Positions 8,274 through 16,337 of a stretch of DNA of 64,000 bases are shown in pieces. The DNA comes from Chryseobacterium camelliae (lineage in GTDB: Bacteria > Bacteroidota > Bacteroidia > Flavobacteriales > Weeksellaceae). Each line of letters begins with the position of its first letter. The stretch's first letter is position 1. The translations under genes and the position numbers were made by a program. Under the pieces are notes generated by a model, which saw nothing but the letters and a program-made list of their open reading frames with translations, had not been told where the DNA came from and did no database searches. The stretch spans positions 3,596,001 to 3,660,000 of the forward strand of contig NZ_CP022986.1 in assembly GCF_002770595.1 (NCBI RefSeq). The letters are read 5' to 3'.

Positions 8274-9791
8274 ATGAAAAAAGACTATTGGATTCTTTTT
8301 GTTTTTATCATCGCAAAGTTTATTCTTCAGTACGCATTGATCAGCCCTGAATATGAACTCCACAGAGATGAATACCTGCATTTGGACCAGGCCAATCATC
8401 TTGCCTGGGGATATCTGTCTGTTCCCCCTGTAACGTCATGGTTAGCCTGGATCATCAGGACGCTGGGAAATGATGTGTTTTGGGTTAAGTTTTTTCCTGC
8501 TCTGTTCGGTGCATTGACGATTGCTCTTATCTGGAAAACCGTTGAAGCGCTGAATGGAAATCTTTTTGCTAAGGTGCTTGCCTCTACAGGTATTTTATTT
8601 TCTGCCCTGCTCCGGCTGAACATGCTGTTTCAGCCTACATCACTAGAGGTGTTTCTCTGGCTGTTTTTGTACTATGCAGTAATCAAATACATCAATTCTG
8701 AAAAAATACAATGGCTGTATGTCGCAGCTGTGGTTTTTGGGATAGGAATATTGAACAAATATAATATTGCTTTTTCGGTACTCGGACTTATCCCTGCATT
8801 TCTGTTAACCGAGCACAGGAAGATATTCAGGAACCGTCATCTATATTGGGCAGCGCTTTTAGTTTTGATAATTGTTTTCCCTAATCTGTTCTGGCAGTAC
8901 CGGAATAATTTTCCGGTTGTGCATCATATGAAAGAACTTTCGGAAAGTCAGTTGGTGCATGTCAGCAGAATGAATTTTCTTAAGGCACAGGTGCTGTTTT
9001 TTATAGGAAGCATTTTTTTCATTATCGCAGGTTTGGGAGCATTATTATGGTACAGGCCCTTTAAAAGATTCAGGGTTTTCTTCTGGAGCTATATCATTAC
9101 GATGCTTATATTTTTATTTTTAAAAGCAAAGGATTATTATGCAATAGGGCTGTATCCGGTGTATATTGCTTTCGGTGCGGTATTTCTCAGTCATCTGTTT
9201 GATAAGGGGAAGGCCAGGTTTTTCAAACCGGTCAGTATAATGATTCCTCTGGTTTTATTTATTCCTTTGTACAGTATAGCCTTTCCAAATAAAAGTCCCG
9301 GGTATATTGTTTCTCATCAGGATCTATACAGAAAGTTCGGATTGCTTCGCTGGGAAGATGGAAATGAGCATTCTTTACCTCAGGATTTTGCCGATATGCA
9401 GGGTTGGAAAGAGCTGGCCCGAAAGGTGGATCAGGAATATGCGGGACTGTCAAAAACAGGAAGAACGATAGTGATATGTGATAATTACGGAGAGGCGGGA
9501 GCCATCAATTATTATACGACAGAAGGGATTAAAGCGGTGTCATTCAATGCGGACTATATCAATTGGTTTGACCTCAGTAAAAGGTTTAAAAATGTCATCC
9601 GGGTTAAAGAAAAGCCGGAACATGAACTTGAAGAAACCGGACCTTATTTTGAACATTCGCGCATTGCCGGTACTGTTGATAATCCTTTTGCTAGAGAAAA
9701 AGGGACAGTAATTTTCAGTTTTGAAAATTCAAAAATAGATATTCGTAAAAGAATTCAGGATGAGATTAATGAGATCAAAGGAGACTGGTAA
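8274..9791 (+). CDS. GT39/ArnT-like integral membrane glycosyltransferase
   Basis: 505-aa GT-C-fold protein. An acidic LHRDEYLH motif lies in the first periplasmic loop (about 30-37), as in PMT/ArnT-family enzymes that take lipid-phosphate sugars. About ten hydrophobic helices run to residue 345, followed by a soluble C-terminal domain of about 160 residues. It has its own intergenic space on both sides and is not part of the polysaccharide clusters. Acceptor (lipid A, protein or glycan) and donor cannot be read from sequence. Confidence 0.75.
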   Translation: MKKDYWILFVFIIAKFILQYALISPEYELHRDEYLHLDQANHLAWGYLSVPPVTSWLAWIIRTLGNDVFWVKFFPALFGALTIALIWKTVEALNGNLFAKVLASTGILFSALLRLNMLFQPTSLEVFLWLFLYYAVIKYINSEKIQWLYVAAVVFGIGILNKYNIAFSVLGLIPAFLLTEHRKIFRNRHLYWAALLVLIIVFPNLFWQYRNNFPVVHHMKELSESQLVHVSRMNFLKAQVLFFIGSIFFIIAGLGALLWYRPFKRFRVFFWSYIITMLIFLFLKAKDYYAIGLYPVYIAFGAVFLSHLFDKGKARFFKPVSIMIPLVLFIPLYSIAFPNKSPGYIVSHQDLYRKFGLLRWEDGNEHSLPQDFADMQGWKELARKVDQEYAGLSKTGRTIVICDNYGEAGAINYYTTEGIKAVSFNADYINWFDLSKRFKNVIRVKEKPEHELEETGPYFEHSRIAGTVDNPFAREKGTVIFSFENSKIDIRKRIQDEINEIKGDW

Positions 9792-9971
9792 ATAGCTTTT
9801 CCATCAGAGGAGTAAAGAAATCCACAATTGAATACGGGAAATCAGAATGTGGTTATTAGTCCGGATTAATTGGTAATCAAGAATGTATCTCTCTTTGCAA
9901 TTCATAAGATTTACTGATAAAGGAACAGGTTTTGCCGTTACAGCATAACCATTCACCATTTATTTATCATT

Positions 9972-10877
9972 ATGGAAAATAAAAACTTTGATGTCATCAT
10001 TATAGGAGGAAGCTATGCAGGACTCTCTGCAGGAATGGCCCTCGGCAGATCACTGAGAAATACCCTGATTATTGATGATGGCAAGCCTTGTAATATCCAG
10101 ACCCCGCAGTCCCATAATTTTCTGACTCATGACGGGACTACGCCTGCGGAAATCAGCTCTGCCGCTAAGGAACAGGTGCTTAAATATGACACTATACAAT
10201 TTTATGACGGGCTGGTTACCGGTATTATAAAGGATGCCGGAAGATTTGAAGTGGAAACCAAACATGGAGAAAACTTCAGTGCGAGAAAAATCATTCTGGC
10301 TACAGGAATCAAAGATATTAAACCTGATATTCCCGGATTTGAAGAGTGCTGGGGAATTTCAGTACTGCATTGCCCGTATTGCCATGGTTACGAAGTACGG
10401 GATGAAGTTACCGGAGTATTGGCCACCGGCGATGTCGCTTATGAATTTACAAAGTTGATCCATCACTGGACCAAAAAACTGACCCTGTTCACTAATGGCC
10501 CTTCGGAAATGACTACCGAACAGCAGCAGAAATTCAGGGAGAAAAATATTACGATCGTTGAAGACAGGATCAAAGCAATCCATCATGAAAACGGCTATAT
10601 TCAGGAGCTTATTTTTAAAAATGGGAAAAAAGTACCCTTAAAAGCATTGTATTCCAAAATCAATATTGAACAGAATCTGGATGTCTCAGGGATTATTGCC
10701 TGTGAACTGGCAGAGCACGGGGTGGTAAAGATAGATTCTGCTCATAAAACCAGTGTGGATGGCATTTTTGCCTGTGGTGACAGTGTAACGCTGATGAGGT
10801 CGGTAGCCACAGCCATTGCCCATGGGAACATGACCGGGGCCATTGTTAATAAAGAACTGATTGAAGAAGACTTTTAA
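9972..10877 (+). CDS. Thioredoxin-reductase-like FAD/NAD(P)-dependent oxidoreductase
   Basis: 301-aa flavoprotein disulfide-reductase family member. The FAD Rossmann motif is IIGGSYAGLSA (about 10-20), the redox pair C134-PY-C137 sits in HCPYCHGYE, and the closing FAD motif is GIFACGD. The length matches TrxB, but the CPYC motif and HGYE context differ from canonical TrxB (CATC), so it is better called a TrxR-like oxidoreductase than thioredoxin reductase itself. It is transcribed alone, ahead of glyA. Confidence 0.82.
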   Translation: MENKNFDVIIIGGSYAGLSAGMALGRSLRNTLIIDDGKPCNIQTPQSHNFLTHDGTTPAEISSAAKEQVLKYDTIQFYDGLVTGIIKDAGRFEVETKHGENFSARKIILATGIKDIKPDIPGFEECWGISVLHCPYCHGYEVRDEVTGVLATGDVAYEFTKLIHHWTKKLTLFTNGPSEMTTEQQQKFREKNITIVEDRIKAIHHENGYIQELIFKNGKKVPLKALYSKINIEQNLDVSGIIACELAEHGVVKIDSAHKTSVDGIFACGDSVTLMRSVATAIAHGNMTGAIVNKELIEEDF

Positions 10878-10946
10878 TCAGTAAATATTTGGGAATTAAC
10901 GTTAAAAATCATCTCTGATGATGCTGGAAGCTTACCGGAAATTCCG

Positions 10947-10954
10947 TACATTTG
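10947..10954 (+). promoter_or_regulatory. Probable glyA promoter -7 element
   Basis: TACATTTG fits TAnnTTTG and lies about 30 bases before the glyA ATG. No good -33 TTG was seen. Confidence 0.45.
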
Positions 10955-10982
10955 GGGTGAAAAATTCAAAATAAAGAAGTAA

Positions 10983-12248
10983 ATGGATATTATTTTTGAC
11001 CTGATTGAAAAGGAAAGACAAAGACAAACCCACGGATTGGAACTGATTGCCTCGGAAAATTTCGTTTCTGAAAATGTGATGAAAGCAGTGGGGAGTGTAC
11101 TTACCAACAAATATGCTGAAGGATATCCCGGGAAAAGATATTACGGAGGATGTGAAGTAGTAGATGAGGTCGAAACATTAGCCATTAACAGAGCCAAAGA
11201 ACTGTTCGGGATTGAGTATGCGAATGTGCAGCCTCATTCCGGATCCCAGGCCAATGCAGCTATTTACCTTGCGGTATTGAAGCCGGGAGATAAAATTATG
11301 GGAATGGATCTTTCCATGGGAGGGCATCTTACCCACGGTTCAGCTGTGAATTTTTCAGGGATGCAGTATGATGTAGTTTCGTATGGCGTAAACAGGGAAA
11401 CAGGCCTTATCGATTATGACCAGATGAGGGAAGTAGCATTGAGAGAAAAGCCTAAGATGCTGATCGCAGGATTCTCTGCTTACTCAAGAGATCTGGATTA
11501 TGCCAAGTTCAGAGAGGTTGCCGATGAAATAGGAGCCACATTGTGGGCGGATATTGCCCATCCTGCAGGTCTTGTTGCCAAAGGATTGCTGAATTCCCCG
11601 TTTGAACACTGCCACGTAGTAACCACAACCACTCATAAAACACTGAGAGGCCCGAGAGGAGGAATGATTATGATGGGAAAAGATTTTGAAAATACTTACG
11701 GACACAAAACACCTAAAGGAGAAATCAAAATGATGAGTCAGGTGTTAGACAGTTCAGTATTCCCTGGAATCCAGGGAGGCCCTCTGGAGCATGTCATCGC
11801 TGGAAAAGCAGTTGCTTTCGGTGAAGCTTTGGATGCTCAGTTTGCTACGTATGCCAAGCAGGTGAAAGATAATGCTCAGGCATTATCGAAAGCTATGATT
11901 GACAGAGGATTTGACATCGTAAGCGGCGGTACAGACAATCACCTGATGCTGGTAGATCTGAGAAATAAAGGCGTGAACGGCAAGGAAACTGAGAAAGCCC
12001 TGGTACAGGCAGATATTACCTGCAACAAAAATATGGTTCCTTTTGATGATAAATCTCCTTTTACTACATCAGGAATCAGATTGGGAACAGCAGCTATTAC
12101 TACTCGTGGCCTTAAAGAAAAAGATATGGATACCATTGCCGAACTGATTTCGGAAGTTGTGGATAACATCAAAAATGAAGAGGTCCTGTCTTCAGTAAGA
12201 AAGAAAGTGAACGAACTGATGGCAGACAAAGCTTTATTTAATTACTAA
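10983..12248 (+). CDS. glyA: Serine hydroxymethyltransferase
   Basis: Cytosolic PLP enzyme interconverting serine plus tetrahydrofolate with glycine plus 5,10-methylene-THF; main source of one-carbon units. It is full length at 421 aa. PLP lysine is K219 in [11 protein letters not shown], preceded by DIAHPAGLV (about 190-198), with the N-terminal LIASENF signature at 21-27. It may share folate supply with the formyltransferase of the polysaccharide cluster, but there is no operon link. A terminator follows within 30 bases. Confidence 0.97.
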   Translation: MDIIFDLIEKERQRQTHGLELIASENFVSENVMKAVGSVLTNKYAEGYPGKRYYGGCEVVDEVETLAINRAKELFGIEYANVQPHSGSQANAAIYLAVLKPGDKIMGMDLSMGGHLTHGSAVNFSGMQYDVVSYGVNRETGLIDYDQMREVALREKPKMLIAGFSAYSRDLDYAKFREVADEIGATLWADIAHPAGLVAKGLLNSPFEHCHVVTTTTHKTLRGPRGGMIMMGKDFENTYGHKTPKGEIKMMSQVLDSSVFPGIQGGPLEHVIAGKAVAFGEALDAQFATYAKQVKDNAQALSKAMIDRGFDIVSGGTDNHLMLVDLRNKGVNGKETEKALVQADITCNKNMVPFDDKSPFTTSGIRLGTAAITTRGLKEKDMDTIAELISEVVDNIKNEEVLSSVRKKVNELMADKALFNY

Positions 12249-12274
12249 AAAAATATATTAATTTTTAATATCAG

Positions 12275-12303
12275 AGAATGGGCATTTTGTCCATTCTTTT
12301 TTT
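12275..12303 (+). terminator. glyA terminator lying immediately before recX
   Basis: AGAATGG (12275-12281) and CCATTCT (12291-12297) with a 9-base loop and a T-run to 12303. It ends five bases before the preferred recX ATG (12308), so recX is either read through from glyA or started by an unrecognised promoter. Confidence 0.75.
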
Positions 12304-12307
12304 ATCT

Positions 12308-12769
12308 ATGGAAAAGAAGTATTTTACGTATGAAGAAATAAAACAGAAACTGGTCAACTACTGCGTATATCAGGACCGCTGCCATGCGGAAGTGGAACAG
12401 AAGATGAGGGAATTTTTACTTATTGATGAAGCAAAAGAGGAAATCATCCTTTACCTGCTGAAAGAGAACTACCTTAATGAAGAGCGGTTCACCAGAAGTT
12501 ATATCAGAGGAAAATTTTATATCAAGCATTGGGGTAAGAATAAAATAAAGATAAACCTCAAACAGAAACAAGTTCCTGAAAAACTGATCAATAAGTGTTT
12601 TGATGAGATTGATGAAGATGATTACAGAGCAGCAATCAAAAAAATATATGACAATTACTATTCAAAGCATACAGGTTTACAGGAATATCAGAAAAAAAGC
12701 AAAACAATAAAATATGTCATGGGGAAGGGATATGAATATGATGCTATTATCAGCTCCATAGAAGAATAG
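12308..12769 (+). CDS. recX: Regulatory protein RecX
   Basis: Small helical modulator of RecA (153 aa). The sequence has three-helix repeats typical of RecX, including CHAEVEQKMREF, LLKENYLNEERFTRSYIRGK and a final VMGKGYEYDAIISSI. An in-frame ATG at 12278 would add ten hydrophobic residues, but it lies within the glyA terminator stem, so the ATG at 12308 is chosen. Its position directly behind a terminator suggests low expression by read-through. Confidence 0.85.
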   Translation: MEKKYFTYEEIKQKLVNYCVYQDRCHAEVEQKMREFLLIDEAKEEIILYLLKENYLNEERFTRSYIRGKFYIKHWGKNKIKINLKQKQVPEKLINKCFDEIDEDDYRAAIKKIYDNYYSKHTGLQEYQKKSKTIKYVMGKGYEYDAIISSIEE

Positions 12770-12867
12770 TATTATTTTTATTATGCATTAAATAGTACAT
12801 GTAGGCAATCATGTAGAGTTAACAAAATCGTAATTTCATTTAGAAGCATTTAGATACAAAAAAATAA

Positions 12868-12875
12868 TACTTTTG
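12868..12875 (+). promoter_or_regulatory. Probable promoter -7 element of the T9SS cargo gene
   Basis: TACTTTTG matches TAnnTTTG. The predicted transcription start falls near 12880, which rules against the in-frame TTG at 12878 as start and supports ATG 12896. No -33 TTG at the usual spacing was found. Confidence 0.5.
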
Positions 12876-12895
12876 CTTTGAAATTATATACGATT

Positions 12896-15895
12896 ATGAA
12901 AACAAAACTATTCTATCTGAGGAAGATACTGTTCGTATCTTTTATGCTGCTCTCACTATGGAGCTGGGGACAAAAAACCTATCAACTAATTACAGATGCT
13001 TCAGGATTAAATGCTGGAAGCAAATATCTGATAGTAAATAGGAATACTGAAGGATCAGGTTATGCTTTAAGTTCACAATCTGCAAATAACAGAGCCAGAG
13101 CGGTTGTTAATATTACTTCAGCATTACAGATTGTAACTACTCCTGCTGCTTCTACAGGTGATACTGGTGCATTTGAGATTACCTTAGGAGGTAATACTGG
13201 ATCTTGGACATTATATGATCCTGTAAATCCAGGTTACTTATATGCAGCAAGCAGCAGCAGTAATTATTTAAGAACACAGAATACTTCAACTACATGGACT
13301 ATTACATTTTCAAATGGTTCTGCTGTAATGACGAGCCAGACTAATGTAAGTAGAAACGTACTGATGTATAATAACTTATTTTCCTGTTATGCCTCAGGGC
13401 AGAGTCCGGTATATTTGTTTAAAGAAGTTTTATCTTCTGCAGTTCCAACTGTTACAGGTAGTAATCAAACTATAACTGTAGGTGCAGCATTTTCTTATCA
13501 GGTACAGGCAACTGAATATCCATCATCTTTTGCAATTGCAAGTGGCTCTTTGCCTTCAGGTTTGAGCATGAGCTCTTCAGGGTTAATAAGTGGAACTCCA
13601 AATGCAGTTGGTACTTCCAGTACAGGAATAACTGCCACCAATAATTTAGGTACATCTTCCCCTGCAACTTTTAATTTTGATGTACAAATGGGAAATCAAA
13701 GTATCAGTGGATTTACGGATACGTCAGTAAATTTAGGTAATGGCTCAACTATAACATTGCCGGCACAGACTGATCAGGGATTATCCATTTCATATACTTC
13801 ATCAAATACTTCTATAGCTTCAATTTCAGGAAATACATTAACATTTGCGCAGCCAGGTTCTGTTAATATTACGGCTAACCAGCCCGGTAACAGTAATTAT
13901 AACCCACTGAATGTTGTTAAAAATTTTACAGCAAGCAATGCATGTTTTAATGAAGATTTTTCAAGTATTACCAGCGGTAGTAATTCAAGTACCAGTGGAT
14001 CAAATACCACATGGAGTGGTAATGCTAATTTCACAAGTGCAAATACTGCTTATAATGCAGGTGGTGCTGTGAGACTCGGGTCCTCAAGTTCTTCGGGATC
14101 GATGACAAGTCTTGTATTAAGCAATATTGCAGGAAATGTAACTGTTTCCTTTGGTGTGAAAGGCTGGAGCAGTGTAGAAGGAGATATAGAAGTCACTCTT
14201 GGTGGACAGACTCAGACCGTTTCATATACATCAATTATTTCAGGATCATTTCAAAATAAGTCATTAAGTTTTTCAAACATTCCGCTTGGATCAACTTTAA
14301 AAATAGCAACTACATCAGGTAGAGCATTTGTAGATAATGTAAGCATTTCATGCGGTACAGCTACAACCTGGACTGGCAGCTGGTCTAATGGCTCGCCTAT
14401 AAACACCTCTATTGTAGTGATCAATGAAGATTATTCAGGAGGATCTTTTTCGTCACAATCTCTAAATGTGAGCACTACAAAAACCTTAACTATTAATTCA
14501 GGTGAAGTAGTGACTACCGGCAATACAGTAAACGACGGAATCATTGTTGTAAATAATGGAGGTAACTTTATACAAACGTCTGGATCAGTTTATTCAGGAA
14601 ATGGTGTATTTACTGTAAATAAATCTGGTACAAGTGCCCAGAATAAATATGCCTTCTGGTCTTCACCGGTACTATCTCAGAACCTGTCAAACATTTATGG
14701 AGCTACTGCACCTGCATTTATTACGGAATACGATACGGCAACGGACTATTTTGTTAACGCAAGTTCAACAACTGCGGTAGCAGGTAAAGCGTACTCTATT
14801 AAAACTCCTTCAGCTAATGCATCGTTAACCTTCTCAGGGACTCCTGTAAATGATAACCAGACATTTACCTTATCTGTAGCCGGAAACGGATTTAACCTGG
14901 TTGGTAACCCATATGCATCAAACCTAGATCTTAACGCATTCTACACAGCAAACTCAGGGAAAATTTCCAACACATTCTATTTTTGGGATAATACAAGCAA
15001 TTCTGTGACTACGCAAAGTGGATCTACGACAACGAACGTAGGGTATGCTACCTATAATCCGGCCTCTCAGATCTGGGTTCCTGCACCGAACATCAGTACT
15101 GTTCCTACAGTAAATACAGCAAGCATTGGTCAGGGCTTTATTGTAAAAGCTACCAATACTGCGGATACATCATTGAATTTTACCAATGCTATGAGAATTG
15201 GTAGTCAGGGAGCATACTTTAATAAATCTGCGGCTAGTGTTACGGAAGGGAAATTCTGGTTACAGTTAAGCTCTTCATATAATACTCAGAATACGTTAGC
15301 GGTAGCCTATCTGTCCCAGGCTTCCCATAATTATGATCAGTATGATTCTAAAGCAATTGCTTCAGGTTCGGATGCATTTTACACATTGGCAGATGCAGAG
15401 AGACTGGTTATTCAGGGAAAAGGAAACTTCAATATTAACGATGTAGTGCCTGTAGGGGCAAAGCATTTTGAAGGTGGTGATTTTATGATATCAATGATCA
15501 AAAAAGAAGGTTTGTTCAACAGTGGTCAGCCGGTTTATCTTCATGATAAAGTGTTGAATACCTATACCAATCTTCAGAACAACAATTATCATTTCACAGC
15601 TTCTGCAGGAGAAGTTTCAAACCGGTTTGAAATCGTTTATAAAGAACAGAATGTACTTTCTGTAAGTGATCATTCAAAAAAAGAGGCATTCGAAGTCTAC
15701 AGAAACGGGGAAGAATTTGTAGTGAGAAACGATAAAAATATTCAGTCTGTCGAAGTATATGATGCGTCAGGAAGAATTATTATTCAGCTAAAGAATAATA
15801 AAACGACCGTTAATTTCAGACTGAATACTAATGGTGCCTATATTGTAAAAGCTATTTCTGAAGGTAAAGAATACAGCAGAAAAATAATTAAATAA
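12896..15895 (+). CDS. Large secreted surface protein with T9SS type A sorting domain
   Basis: 999-aa exported protein. It has an N-terminal signal peptide (hydrophobic run ending about WSWGQ), a lectin-like or beta-sandwich segment, an Ig-like putative domain around 180-265 (GSLPSGLSMSSSGLISGTP), a second Ig-like segment (about 265-345) and a beta-sandwich segment starting CFNEDF (about 350-490). A long Ser/Thr/Asn-rich region follows. The last ~75 residues form the type A sorting domain (VYDASGRII..., ending YSRKIIK), which is cleaved when cargo crosses the outer membrane through the T9SS. Its role is probably adhesion or surface structure; no catalytic domain is seen. Confidence 0.85.
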   Translation: MKTKLFYLRKILFVSFMLLSLWSWGQKTYQLITDASGLNAGSKYLIVNRNTEGSGYALSSQSANNRARAVVNITSALQIVTTPAASTGDTGAFEITLGGNTGSWTLYDPVNPGYLYAASSSSNYLRTQNTSTTWTITFSNGSAVMTSQTNVSRNVLMYNNLFSCYASGQSPVYLFKEVLSSAVPTVTGSNQTITVGAAFSYQVQATEYPSSFAIASGSLPSGLSMSSSGLISGTPNAVGTSSTGITATNNLGTSSPATFNFDVQMGNQSISGFTDTSVNLGNGSTITLPAQTDQGLSISYTSSNTSIASISGNTLTFAQPGSVNITANQPGNSNYNPLNVVKNFTASNACFNEDFSSITSGSNSSTSGSNTTWSGNANFTSANTAYNAGGAVRLGSSSSSGSMTSLVLSNIAGNVTVSFGVKGWSSVEGDIEVTLGGQTQTVSYTSIISGSFQNKSLSFSNIPLGSTLKIATTSGRAFVDNVSISCGTATTWTGSWSNGSPINTSIVVINEDYSGGSFSSQSLNVSTTKTLTINSGEVVTTGNTVNDGIIVVNNGGNFIQTSGSVYSGNGVFTVNKSGTSAQNKYAFWSSPVLSQNLSNIYGATAPAFITEYDTATDYFVNASSTTAVAGKAYSIKTPSANASLTFSGTPVNDNQTFTLSVAGNGFNLVGNPYASNLDLNAFYTANSGKISNTFYFWDNTSNSVTTQSGSTTTNVGYATYNPASQIWVPAPNISTVPTVNTASIGQGFIVKATNTADTSLNFTNAMRIGSQGAYFNKSAASVTEGKFWLQLSSSYNTQNTLAVAYLSQASHNYDQYDSKAIASGSDAFYTLADAERLVIQGKGNFNINDVVPVGAKHFEGGDFMISMIKKEGLFNSGQPVYLHDKVLNTYTNLQNNNYHFTASAGEVSNRFEIVYKEQNVLSVSDHSKKEAFEVYRNGEEFVVRNDKNIQSVEVYDASGRIIIQLKNNKTTVNFRLNTNGAYIVKAISEGKEYSRKIIK

Positions 15896-15902
15896 AAATA
15901 AA

Positions 15903-16139
15903 ATGAAAAAATTAATAATAGTAATTGTAATGGTATTTTCAGGTATTGCTTATGCACAGCAGTCTGATAACCCTTTTGTTTATGATGATATTGCAGAGGA
16001 AAAGGCGGATCCGGTTCCCGGTACGCCCGGAGATCCTGTACAGCCTGCACCTATTGATGAACATGTTCCGATTCTCTTTATTGCAGGAATAGCTACAATT
16101 ATTCTTCATGCAAAAAGAAAGAAAACAATAGATGCTTGA
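15903..16139 (+). CDS. Small exported Pro-rich protein with C-terminal membrane tail
   Basis: 78 aa, starting seven bases after the T9SS cargo gene and certainly co-transcribed. It has a signal peptide (about 1-18, cleaved after AYA), an acidic/Pro-Gly linker with DPVPGTPGDPVQPAPIDEH (about 36-54), a short hydrophobic segment VPILFIAGIATIIL (about 55-68) and a basic tail HAKRKK. The tripartite tail (PID motif, hydrophobic stretch, Arg/Lys end) looks like a sorting or membrane-retention signal. From memory, similar tiny proteins occur near T9SS cargo in Flavobacteriia. Function unknown. Confidence 0.75.
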   Translation: MKKLIIVIVMVFSGIAYAQQSDNPFVYDDIAEEKADPVPGTPGDPVQPAPIDEHVPILFIAGIATIILHAKRKKTIDA

Positions 16140-16154
16140 TAGCAAATAAGATAA

Positions 16155-16188
16155 AAAAATCCAAAGTATATAAGACTTTGGATTTTTT
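16155..16188 (+). terminator. Rho-independent terminator after the T9SS cargo operon
   Basis: AAAAATCCAAAGT (16155-16167) pairs with ACTTTGGATTTTT (16175-16187), with a 7-base loop and a T-run. It could act in both directions. Confidence 0.88.
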
Positions 16189-16279
16189 ATTACAATTACA
16201 GATGGGTTTTTGCTAAAAATTAAATTCAATGAGTTACATGGTCTTACCTGCCACATAACAAAATAAGTGATTACTACGA

Positions 16280-16309
16280 TTGTCAAAATGAATAATATGT
16301 TTACCTTTG
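16280..16309 (+). promoter_or_regulatory. Promoter of polysaccharide cluster 1
   Basis: TTG (16280-16282), a 19-base spacer and TACCTTTG (16302-16309): an exact match to the Bacteroidetes housekeeping promoter. It implies a leader of about 20 bases before the ATG at 16338. Confidence 0.8.
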
Positions 16310-16337
16310 TGTTCAATTATAAACCATTTGATGTTGA

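Noticed and set aside
12278-12307. Ten-residue N-terminal extension of RecX
   Set aside because: The ATG is inside the glyA terminator stem and the extension is hydrophobic, unlike RecX proteins.
15939-16316. Minus-strand frame of 125 codons over the small Pro-rich protein and its terminator
   Set aside because: It crosses a strong terminator and the cluster 1 promoter, its product is Ile/Lys/Cys-rich low-quality sequence, and the plus-strand gene explains the region.
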